From Hirsutella rhossiliensis (lineage: Eukaryota > Ascomycota > Sordariomycetes > Hypocreales > Ophiocordycipitaceae), in NCBI RefSeq assembly GCF_020360975.1, contig NW_025408678.1, forward strand, positions 806,001 through 870,000: 64,000 nucleotides of DNA. The letters are read 5' to 3'. How positions within the stretch are numbered: position 1 is the first letter of the stretch; the number at the start of each line of letters is the position of its first letter. The translations under genes and the position numbers were made by a program. This document shows, piece after piece, positions 10,639 to 20,300 of this stretch. Below the pieces are notes generated by a model. That model did not search any database and had not been told where the DNA came from. It worked only from the letters and a program-made list of their open reading frames with translations.

Positions 10639-12074
10639 CCCTTGTCTTGTTTTTGAAACATTTATGTTCCCTTCATGCTGTCGCTATTCACTCACTACCT
10701 TGAGACCCCAGGATTATTACCCCTGCGTGTCTCGGAAGGGTCACGATATCGAGGGAAGCGCCTGGCGGCAGGGGAGCCGAGAAAAAGGTACGCGATGGAT
10801 GAAGCTGGCGATGGAGACCTGTCCGGCCAATGGACAGAGCGTGATGCTATCCCGGCCCGCAGCACCGTTGCAGTTCACGGCTGGGAATAAGCTTAGGTCG
10901 GAACTTGTGCCAGCCAAGACAGCTGCTCAGCGGTCGGGAATACAGTCGCGTGTCACAGACTCACCTACAAGTTGGCATTGTGGCTGCCAGCAACGCAAAG
11001 GAATGGGGCCCTCCACACATCTCAAGCCTCGGCAACGGGTGCTTTGGGGGGCGTTAGTATCTTGTCGTCACTGCATAGGCGCTTACGCCGGCATCCCCGA
11101 CCCGTCTCAACACGCCCGAGGTTCCGAGCGCGACCCCCAGCCCGGAGGACGGCAAGCAGGAGTGTGCCGGCACGTGGAGTGTACGCGTCGTATGCGCGCC
11201 AGACGGAGGGTGCCAGGACGGGGACGATCCTGTCATCGTCAAAACCGTAGAAATGGAACATGGGCTTTCACCTGCCGGATGTGCTCTCCCGTGTTTCTAC
11301 TAGTGATGAAAGCATAGACAAATCTCAGTTCGGCCCAGCGCTCCTTTATCAAACGGAAATGTCTTGTGACTGGACCTTGGGGGAGTCCCATTTTGTGAAA
11401 CCTCGCTGCCGTGTGCAGGGATGGCTTCTGACTGGAACCTTTGGCACGCCTTCACGTCGAGGAACGGCCATGCCCGTCGTCGCCTTCCGGGTTCCCAGAC
11501 ATCACACCTGTCTCTTGTCAGATTCGAGCCCCGTTATAGATAGGCTCGAGGAAGTGGGTTTATGCCAGGGGCTGAAGCTCTGCCGGCCCTGTTTCCCCAG
11601 ACGGATGCAAGCCCCGCCAGGATGCAAGATCGGCAGTTTTCATGCGGGACATTGTGGCGTCTCTGCCGATCAGAGACGGCCTTTAGTCGGGGTTACCGTT
11701 TGCTACAGGTCATCACTGACGATTTACAAGGAGCAGGGGAAAGGGCCAGGAGATCCTGTCCAGCGAGTAACCGACGGCCGACATCACAAGCAGGCTAGAA
11801 TGACAGGTATGAGCACAATCATCCGAATAACTGGCCATGAGAGAATGTAGCTGAGCTAGGTGAAGAATCATGTGGAAGTTCGTTTACATGAAGGGAAGGT
11901 TCAAGAACATGTACATGGAAGCTCGCCTGCATCAACGATTGTGCTGCCTGCCTAGTGCTGACTCACATCGTGCCTCGTCGTGTCTCGGTGAAGATACTTG
12001 TAGTCTTTGTCGTCACAACTCTCACCGGCAAACAGTGGAGGGTGTCTTGCTGAGACCGGGACTCCCCCGAGACA
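10639..12074. other. intergenic region, nothing recognised
   Basis: About 1.4 kb. Open frames of 80-230 codons occur on both strands but show no domain, no biased composition and no consistent splice sites. It would contain the distal promoter of the secreted-protein gene and the 3' flank of the 2EXR gene. Confidence 0.5.
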
Positions 12075-12869
12075 TCACTGCACCGTGGTCGGAGAGATCA
12101 GCTCCTCCTTGGTGCGCAGGTAGAGCCTCGGCTTTGTGCTGGGGAATTCTTGCACGGCCTGCTCCAGCTTCTGCAGCGCGAGCCGCGTACGCCCAAAGAC
12201 GTGCTCGAAGGCCTCCACGTTGTCGTCGTCTGTTACTTGGGCGGCGGCCTCGTCCAGCTTGGCTCTGTACTCGTCGTTGCGGGCTGAGTTGGCAGCGGCG
12301 CCGCGCTCGATGGCGTCCCGCAGCGGCGACAGCTGCATCTCGGTGGGTGTCTTGTCATAGACCTGGCCCCAGTCCTCGTATGGCGCGTAGCTGAGGGCGC
12401 TGTGGGAGGCGGGCATGTCAGCCGGGTCGAACCACGGCGCGACGACGACGAGGGTGCGCAGCGAGGCGCAGCGGCTCTTGATGACGTCGATGGTCTCCCA
12501 CAGACGAGACCAGTCGCGCGGATTGACGACGACGTGCTGGACCAGGGGCAGGATCTCGTCGTCGCCGTCGTGCTCCAGGGCCGTCATCAGGCCGCGGTCA
12601 AATTTTGCGTCGCGGAAGAAGAAGACGTGGCGGCCAAAGTCGACCCAGCCCAGGGCCCTTGTCTCTGCGTGCGTCGTCTGCATCGCGGCGCGCGCCTCGC
12701 GGCAGCTCTGGCCGACGTTGCGATGGACCTCGCCGACGAGCTTGACGCCTCCACCGCCGGCGCGCTTGAGCTTGGTAAAGGACCAGTACTGCGCGAGGGC
12801 GGTGCGCCAGATTTGCTGGCGGATCTCAAGCGGAAACCGCGGGAACAGCGGAAACGTGCAATCCATCAT
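12075..12869 (-). CDS. 2EXR domain-containing protein
   Basis: A single open frame of 264 residues from the ATG at 12869 (MMDCTFPLFPRFPLEIRQQI). The frame stays open a further 70 codons upstream, but that part is low complexity and does not resemble the family, so the start directly before the conserved motif is preferred. The FPRFPLEIRQQIWR segment near residue 10 is the hallmark of the fungal 2EXR family, in which short E-x-R motifs begin a 200-300 residue protein. The middle (residues about 40-140) continues the family pattern with HVFFFRDAKFD and a VQHVVVNPRDW strand. The C-terminus is acidic to mixed. 2EXR proteins are abundant in filamentous ascomycetes and have no agreed biochemical role. 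Not obviously part of the biosynthetic locus further right. Confidence 0.85.
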   Translation of the reverse strand: MMDCTFPLFPRFPLEIRQQIWRTALAQYWSFTKLKRAGGGGVKLVGEVHRNVGQSCREARAAMQTTHAETRALGWVDFGRHVFFFRDAKFDRGLMTALEHDGDDEILPLVQHVVVNPRDWSRLWETIDVIKSRCASLRTLVVVAPWFDPADMPASHSALSYAPYEDWGQVYDKTPTEMQLSPLRDAIERGAAANSARNDEYRAKLDEAAAQVTDDDNVEAFEHVFGRTRLALQKLEQAVQEFPSTKPRLYLRTKEELISPTTVQ

Positions 12870-13515
12870 ATCTGTGATGCCTTGATGCGGGAGACAAGGA
12901 GAAAAAAAGTGGTGCAGTTGAGGGAGGATGGAGAGGGGGATAGGTGCGGGCAGGCGGCTCGGGATGATATACCCGATACACCACCAACAGGCAGCAGAGG
13001 GGGGCAGGTTACAATCCCCGAGCGGCTGAAGAGACTTGGAATGACGGGCGGAAACAAGGCAGCCTTGACTGAGGATCAAGGCAAGCTACTGTACATGCGG
13101 CTTATGCTTCCTGGCCAGCTGTTGGTATTAAAACGTCATGATTGGAGACGGGGCCCTCGAGACAGGTTACACTGATGCTGACGCTCAACCTCCATGTCAC
13201 TGCCAGAGTTTCTCGGCCAGTTACGTCACTACGAAACGCTGCCTTGAACGAAAAGACCATGTTCGCGATGCGTTGGAAAATGACTTGGGGCGTCACACCC
13301 AGGAGCACCCTTTTCGCATTGGCAACATCCTCATCCCGCTGTAGACACTATGTTCCCCTCGACGGCTTATTGCACAAAAGCCACCAGAGGATTGCTCCAG
13401 CGAGACACGAGTTCTGGCGTCGTGCCTTGCCTGGGTAGGCATCTCTCAGAAACATGAGTCCTCCGCAAGGTCATCGAGGCATCGCGCAGGACCTCCAAAG
13501 CTGAGCATACCACTC
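12870..13515. other. short intergenic region, promoter side of the 2EXR gene
   Basis: No gene recognised. It separates the 2EXR start from the stop codon of the next minus-strand gene and should hold the 2EXR promoter. Confidence 0.5.
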
Positions 13516-14714
13516 CTAAAATGTTGTTTGGAGCTTGGGATAATCCTTGGCGTGTGCATGCAGGTCGGCAAACAGCGACTCGGATTCACCACCCGGCAGA
13601 TGCCGCATCCTTTCGAGGTCCTCCTCTTCGAGATGGCCCAAGACTTCCAGTGGCTCTTCCTTGCCATTCTCCTTGTCCTCTTCCTGCGGCTCGACCGCCT
13701 TGTCGAGGCCCGAGGATTCGCCAATCAGGAGAAGCTGCGCGTTCTCGTAGTTGAGATGTTCGGGCCGCGAGGGGAGCCAGCGGAGCGATCGGAACTCTTT
13801 GATGATTCTGCCGACTGTCAGATTTCCTTGTCCCGAGGCCGGCGATGTGTATATAAAAGAAAACGACACGGATCAGCTTACTCTTCGGGGAACTCGGGCC
13901 CCTTTGGCAAACGTGCATTTGCCGGACCCTTGTGCTGGGGGTTCTTGGTACTCAGAACGAAGCTGCCCTGATCCTTCAGGCCCAGCTTCGTCTGCACAGA
14001 CCCGAGCTTCTCCGGCAGTGTAGTCATGTAGGCAAGATGGCTTTCGCGCCCCGTCGTGGTAATGGCATAGACGCCCTCGCCAACCGGCGTCGCGGCAGGC
14101 GTGTGTCTCGTGCCTGCCGTCTTGGTTTCGTAGTCGTCCGACGCCAGGAACTTGCGCTTGAGTTCGTCGTACGATGGGCTCGACATTTCTACAAATGCCA
14201 TGAAGCGGTCCTTGCCGCTGGATGGCAACGCTTTCTTGGGCAGCGCCATCAGTCGCGTGGTTCTCGAGTCTCCGATGGGTCCCTCGCCCAGCTTCGCGTC
14301 CTTGTCGATGGGGCGCAGGAGGATGTAGCTTCGCGCCACGTCGTCGACTTTTTCAATCTCGTCAATGCCCACGCGGCCGCGCACGAAGAAATAGAAGATG
14401 CCCTTTTCGAGAATGTTGGACGGGACGTGCGGTTCCTCGGATGGCTGCACGGCGTCTTGGCTCTCCTCCTTGGCGGGCTTTGGATGCTTGCTCTTCTCGC
14501 TCCTGGGGTCGGCAGCGTTATCCTCTTTGCCATTGTCAAGGGAATCGTCGAGGGTCGTTTGTCTCTCCGTCTTGGTCCGTTTCACGTCGGAGGAGTCGTG
14601 ATCTGTCTGGTGCTTCTCTCCAGTAGAGGCCGATTGCTCTGCCTTGTCGGACCTGTCTTGACTGTTTGAGCCTACCATGTTGAGTCTTGCTCGTTTGATG
14701 GTCAATGCAGCCAT
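13516..14714 (-). CDS. conserved fungal protein of the family labelled BTB domain transcription factor, 2 exons
   Basis: Exons 13882-14714 and 13516-13807, separated by a 74-bp intron (donor GTAAGC, acceptor GGCAG, branch TCTGAC), give 374 residues. The ATG at 14714 (MAALTIKRARLNMVG) is chosen because the frame further upstream has no ATG. Residues 1-110 are a charged, Lys/Ser/Asp-rich low-complexity region. The conserved body follows (FVRGRVGIDEIEKVDDVARS, a GPIGDSRTTRLMALPKK segment, GTRHTPAATPVGEGVYAI, then LRWLPSRPEHLNYENAQLLL after the intron). Homologous proteins in Hypocreales are commonly named BTB domain transcription factor in databases, but I see no clear BTB fold here, so the name is weak. 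The last 40 residues are acidic. Function unknown, presumably nuclear. Confidence 0.85.
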
Positions 14715-14939
14715 TAAGCTTGTTTGGAGGGCAGTTTTGAACGAAGCCGGTGGCAAGGCAGGCGGTCAACCAGTGATGTCATCGATCTCCAAGGCCCAGC
14801 AAGCCCAGCGGGTCATGACAGAATTATGACATGGGCATCTGCGCTTCCGACAAGGATCGCCAGGGACTATTCAGGAACTGGATCGTGTCTCAAGAAAAAG
14901 AGAGGAAAAGCAAAACTCCCACCCACTTGGTCTCGCCCG

Positions 14940-16982
14940 TCATCTCAATAGCGTCTCCGGCCCGTCCCTTACGACGCCAAAGCCGCCAATGTCGTGCTCG
15001 AGCAGACGCAGTGCCTCGCGCGCAAACGGCGCTGCCTGGCCGCGCACACGGAGTGCCCACCGGAGCTCGCCGACCCGCGCTGCGCACCAGGCCATCTCGT
15101 CCGTCGTCTCCGCCGTCGCCCAGAGCAGCGCGGCCAGCGACCCGACGTGGGCCACTTGGTGGGCGGCGGCTCGGCCCCAAAACGCCGCCGTGTGCTCGGG
15201 CTCCAGCGACGTCAGGAGCTCCGTCGCCGCCCGCAGATTGACCTGCGCCGCCGAGCGGACGGCGCTACGGAGGGCCTCGGTCGTGTGCGGTGTCAGCGTC
15301 CGAACTAGGGCGCGGTGGATGGCAATCTCGATCGAGACGTGGGCTAGGTGCAGGGACCCGTTGGCACAGAGCTTGCCTCGCGGCTTGTTCTCGAGCCGCA
15401 GAGTGTCGGGCAAGGCCGACGACCATTCTCGGAGGTGCAGGACAAAAGGCTGGGCCAGCTCGAGCGCGCCTGTTACCCCTACACGATCCAGCGTGCCCCC
15501 GACGCGCGTGGCCTTCGGGCTGTAGAAGACGGAAACAACTTCCGTGAGCATGTGCGCCAGCTCAATGTGGCGGACAAATATCTCCCATCCCATCCGAACG
15601 TCCACGTCGACGGCCGCATCGCGGCTCTGGCCGGGATCGAGCTCGGGGAAGTCGGAGTCGGCACACGGCCTTACGTCCCAGTCGTCGTCGTGCAAGAAGA
15701 AAGGACGGCCGTGGACAAGGGCTCCCCAGCGGTCCTGCATGTAGAGAGCCCAAGCGAGCCTCCGGCGTAGGCCAACCTCCCAGACCGGGATGGACCAGGA
15801 GCTGCAATCGAGATGGAGCCCGAGGTCCTGGGCCATGGCCACCATCTGCGCGGCAAACGCACGACCAGACGTGGCGACACCGGCGGGTTCGGTGACGCGG
15901 CGGTGCCGTTGGAGCAGCAGCAGGCCGGCCTCGACGGTGCTGAGCTTGGGCCGGCGCATGTCCTGGCTGACGGTGCGCTCGGCCAGCCTTTCAAGGGCAA
16001 CCGCGTCAGGCATGGCCTCGGCCTGGCGCCCAGCCAAGACGCTATCGTAGAGCCGCCAGTCGAGGGCGACGAGGTAGACGGCGGCAAGGAGCGAAGGGGC
16101 AAAGTGGCGATGGGAAAGACGATGCTTGCTGACGAAGACGTGCTTGTGCAGAATGGGGAAGCTGGGGTGGACGATTCGGAAGTAGAGGTCGACGAGGGTC
16201 GGTCCGTGGGGGTGGACGGTGGCTTCGATGGCGTCGAGGTCGGCGATGCGCTGGGCTTCGGATGCCGCCGCCTCGTCGGGGCGGACGATGAAGATGGTCT
16301 GGTCGTCGAGACGGCGAGCCAGCTCGGACGGGGCCGGGTCCGGGGGGGTGTCCGAGGAGGATGGAGGCGGGGGGCGATGGAGATCGAGCAGGATGGGGTC
16401 GCGGTAGTCGGTTGGGCCGACGTATTCAGCGTGCGTCGTCGGATCCAAGCCTAGAGTGTCGTTGAGGATTGCTGGCGGAGATATGCGCCAGTCATCGTCG
16501 TCGTCGGCAACATCATGGTCCGACTCGCTCGGTCGCCGCCGGGACTTGGCTGGCGACGCGAAGCTAGACACGTCTGCAAGGCTGGCATCTACCGACGAGC
16601 CCGCCCGGGGCAGTGCGTATTTGGGAGGCGAGAGAGCGCCACCGCCGTTGTCGATGTCGTCGTAGCCTCCAAGGCGATTGCCGGACGAGGTTCGGCTCGT
16701 AGACGGCTCCGATTCGCCGTCGACATCTATGTCGTCGTCGTTTCCGCCCAAGACGGCCAGACTCTGCTGCTGCGGCGGCGGCTGGCCTCGAGGAAACGGC
16801 TGGCGATGACGCTGACGAGGCAGCGGCCCGCGCAAAAAGGTGCATCGCTGGCCGTGAAAGGCGCACAAGACGCACTGGCTCTGCGCCGCCTCCTTGACGC
16901 AGCGCGTCTTGCGCAGACGGCATGTGTCGCAGGGCCGCGAGCGCGATGGCCTGGCCGGTCGGCCGCCGGCTTCATCAGGCAT
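14940..16982 (-). CDS. Zn2Cys6 transcription factor, TamA/Dal81-like
   Basis: The chosen start at 16982 gives 680 residues; the frame stays open to an ATG at 17183 (67 more residues), but that extension is unconserved in appearance and would leave only 158 bp to the PKS-NRPS stop. The N-terminus holds a perfect binuclear zinc cluster, C18-x2-C21-x6-C28-x8-C37-x2-C40-x6-C47, with a basic linker after it. A fungal-specific transcription factor domain follows, from about HPSFPILHKHVF through the RRRLAWALYMQDRWGALVHG block. The CVKE...CVLCAFHGQRCTF wording of the cluster resembles the TamA/Dal81 family, which in other fungi co-activates nitrogen-catabolite genes; this assignment is by recall and moderate. 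It lies directly downstream of the PKS-NRPS on the same strand, so it may be a pathway regulator, or an unrelated neighbour. Confidence 0.9.
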   Translation of the reverse strand: MPDEAGGRPARPSRSRPCDTCRLRKTRCVKEAAQSQCVLCAFHGQRCTFLRGPLPRQRHRQPFPRGQPPPQQQSLAVLGGNDDDIDVDGESEPSTSRTSSGNRLGGYDDIDNGGGALSPPKYALPRAGSSVDASLADVSSFASPAKSRRRPSESDHDVADDDDDWRISPPAILNDTLGLDPTTHAEYVGPTDYRDPILLDLHRPPPPSSSDTPPDPAPSELARRLDDQTIFIVRPDEAAASEAQRIADLDAIEATVHPHGPTLVDLYFRIVHPSFPILHKHVFVSKHRLSHRHFAPSLLAAVYLVALDWRLYDSVLAGRQAEAMPDAVALERLAERTVSQDMRRPKLSTVEAGLLLLQRHRRVTEPAGVATSGRAFAAQMVAMAQDLGLHLDCSSWSIPVWEVGLRRRLAWALYMQDRWGALVHGRPFFLHDDDWDVRPCADSDFPELDPGQSRDAAVDVDVRMGWEIFVRHIELAHMLTEVVSVFYSPKATRVGGTLDRVGVTGALELAQPFVLHLREWSSALPDTLRLENKPRGKLCANGSLHLAHVSIEIAIHRALVRTLTPHTTEALRSAVRSAAQVNLRAATELLTSLEPEHTAAFWGRAAAHQVAHVGSLAALLWATAETTDEMAWCAARVGELRWALRVRGQAAPFAREALRLLEHDIGGFGVVRDGPETLLR

Positions 16983-17341
16983 GGAGAGGATGGGGGCGAT
17001 ACGGAGATGCTGTCGGCCATCGGTGGCCGAGATCATAGATGGGAGGCGACGGACGGACCGAAATGTCCCGCTTTTCTTGGGTACATGCCCGGTCGACCTC
17101 GCATCAACAGCAGCTCGACAACTCACATGCGTGGAGAAGAGACAATGGGCGCCCTCAGACGTTGATCCGTCTACATCATCCATTCAAGAACACCGAAGGT
17201 TAAAAAGAATAAGGCATCTGTTAAGCAACACATGCCGACTTCAACGCCCCCTCGAGCCCAACGGCCCCATCGAGCCCAACGCCTTCGCCAACCATCGCCA
17301 GCCACCGTCAAGCCCGACGCTCCCGCTCCGTCGCCCACTCA

Positions 17342-20300
17342 TCACGCGCCCAGATACGGAAATACCATGGGCTTCCCGCTCTCCATGTTTGCCCTCAGGT
17401 GAATCACCAGCAGCTCCTCCATCCCAAACTCCGCCGCCGCCCGGAGCCACTCGGACGGCTCAACAACCTCGAACGACCCCCCGTACACGGCGCCCAGCCG
17501 CTGCGCCAACTCGCCAAACGGCACGCGCATGTCGCCACTGTGGTGGCGGAAGCATACGGGTCCCGCCGCCGGCGCCGGGGGCTGCCTTTCAATCTCAGAC
17601 GCCACGGCCACGACGTCCTTGAAGTCGAAGAAACCCTCGGCACCTGCCACGTGGGGCACCTTGCGCGTGAGGAGGGAGAAGCGCACGACCGAGTTCATGA
17701 CGTCGTCGGCTGGTGCTCGCTCTCCTATCAGGGCACAGTGTCGATGGACGACGACGGGGAGGGCCGTCTCCCGCGCAACCTTCTCTAGGAAGCACTCGCT
17801 GGCCCACTTGGACGCCGTGACGCCTTGCGAGCCGTCCGTTGGCGGCAGGTGGGCAGCCATCGAGACTGGCTTCCCTTCATGCTGACCAGAGAGGAGAACG
17901 ACGCGCGGCGCCGAGACAAAGTGGAAGGGCACCCGGCGGGGAAGAGCCAGCCCGACCAATGTCTGCGTCGAGACGTACAGCGCCTGCTTGACCGATGTGT
18001 AGTTGTTCATGCAGTGGCCTTGGACCGCTGCGTGGATCATCTGGTCAATGTTGGACTTTAGAAAGGCCGTCTCCGTACCCGAGAGGCCCAGAGTTGGACT
18101 CATCATGCTGCCGGCATATATGACCATCTTGCCCTTGTCCTCGGACGCCAACCTTTGCCGCTCCTCCTCCGACACGGCGACACAGTGAACCCTCGCCACA
18201 TCATCGTTCTCCATCAGGCAGCGAAGGATCTCACCGCCCAAAAATGTTCCTGCCCCGGTGAGAAGCACCTGGCGCCGGTGTCTCTGAGGCTGCGGCAAAG
18301 ACGGACCTCCTTTCGCGGCTTCCAGAATGCTGCTTGGGATCGCCGTCTCCGCCTTCCAGTCAATAGTCTCCTCGGCCAACTGGCCGCGTTCCTGATGCAT
18401 CGCCGCCGCCATCTTCCGCAGCGTGGTGGCCTGGTAAAGCTCCTGAAGCGACAGCGCGACACCCGTCCTCTCCCTCAGAGCATTCTGCAGCCGAACAAGA
18501 AGGAGGGAGCTTCCTCCTACTGTGAAGAAGTCAGAGTACGGTCCAATGGTGGCTACACTCGCCGCCTCGCCGAGAACACCCTGCCAGAGCACCCGCAGCT
18601 CCCCTTCAGGCACTGTAAGTGCTGCTTTTTCGTCGTCTTTCCCATGCCGAGCAGGAAGTGGAAGAGCCTGCAGAGCTGCTCTATCGATCTTTCCGTTCGT
18701 TGTGATCGGTAAGTGGTCCAATGGCACGATCATCGAAGGAATCATGTAACGAGGCAGCGCGAGGTCTCCGAGGAGCATGTCCAGCTGTGCAGGGTCCAGA
18801 TTCCTCCCTCGCGCAAGAGCCACGTAGGCGACGAGAAACTGAGGCTCGCCGCGTGTCGTTACGATCGCATCGGCCAGTGTCTCCGGCGGGGCTGCTGCCA
18901 AGATTGCGTTGGACACTTCATTCAGGTCGATTCGCAGTCCGCGAAGCTTCACGACTGTCTCGCCACCATTCGCCCGGCCCAGGAACGCGAGAGATCCATC
19001 CATCTGGAGATAACCCTTGTCACCGGTCTTGTACATGACAGCCCGTCCCTCAGCATGGTCGTCAGGGGTCGCAAAGGGGTCTGCCACAAACTTGTCCCGA
19101 CTCAGGTCGGCATCTAGATAGCCTCTGGCGACGCCGCCGCCACCGATGCAAATCTCTCCCGGCATACCAGTCGGTAACGCGGTCTTGCCATCTTCACTGA
19201 CGATGTAGATGGAGGTATTGGAGATGGCTTTGCCAACGACGCTGGTCGCGCCATCTCCGGTGCCATGGCTTTCGAAAGCTTCGCCTGCGCCGGCCATCAG
19301 CCGGATATTCCGGAACGTGGTGGCACAGGACACCTCGGTCGGGCCATACCAGTCTGTGAAACTGAGACTGGGCAGCTCCAGCCGCCGCAAAGACCTGACG
19401 AGCCTCTCCGAAACGACTTCACCCCCGGAGCAGGCATAGCGCCACGACGTGCACCTTTGCACAGTATCGGCGGCATACGCCGTCAACATGAGGTATTCCG
19501 AAGGTGTGCCAAGGGTGAACTCGATTCCTTCCTCGAGCATAATCTGGGAAATCATGCTTGGATCACCACGAGCCTTTGAGGGGGCGACGACAAGAGTCCC
19601 CCCGTTAGCAAAAGCATTGAAGGCCTGAGCAATCGCCATGTCGAACCCGCTAGACGTCTGCTGCAGCACTCTTACCTGACCAAGACCAAGCATGGCGCTC
19701 TTGGACGCGGCGTAGTTCATGATGCCCCCTTGGCCTAGCCTGATCCCCTTTGGCGTGCCTGTGGAGCCACTAGTGAAGAGGAGGAAGCTATCTCGAGTAG
19801 CAGACGAAGGGGCGAGTGCAGGGAGAGAACCTATTGGAGGGGAAGATACGTGCAGTTTGGACAGGTCAAGCGTGCGAACCTTTCCATCGCCAGAACATTC
19901 CATGGCGGCTTCGGTCGTGGCGGCGTGGAACACAAGCATGTCCGGCCTACAAGCCTTCATCATGCTTCGGCGCCGTGCGTCTGGAAGGCTGATGTCAAGA
20001 GGGACATAGACGGCCCCGATGTGTAGAATGGCAAGCATCGCCGCGTAGATATCGATGCTCGGCTCACACAGAACCGCCACACGAGAGCCCGGACCGGCGT
20101 TGGCGCCAAGGAGACTGGAAGCATAAAGGCCAACCCGACGGGCCAGACGGCTGTAGGTCAGGAACTCGTCGGCGTCTTTGATGGCGATGGATCCTGGATA
20201 AGCAGAGACGACTTGCTGAAATCGCTCGGGCAACGTCTTGGGCCAAGGATGTCTGGTGGCTGGCCCTCGTCCAAGAGCAATGGCGCGCTCGACCTGCTCG

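Noticed and set aside
11260..11850. 196-codon plus-strand frame between the secreted-protein and 2EXR genes
   Set aside because: Low similarity to any family I know, erratic composition and no continuation; not supported as a gene.
13878..14756. Start of the BTB-labelled protein at 14756
   Set aside because: That codon is TTG; the first in-frame ATG is at 14714.
15813..16454. Long antisense frames over the Zn2Cys6 gene
   Set aside because: They mirror the high GC third-position bias of the true minus-strand gene.
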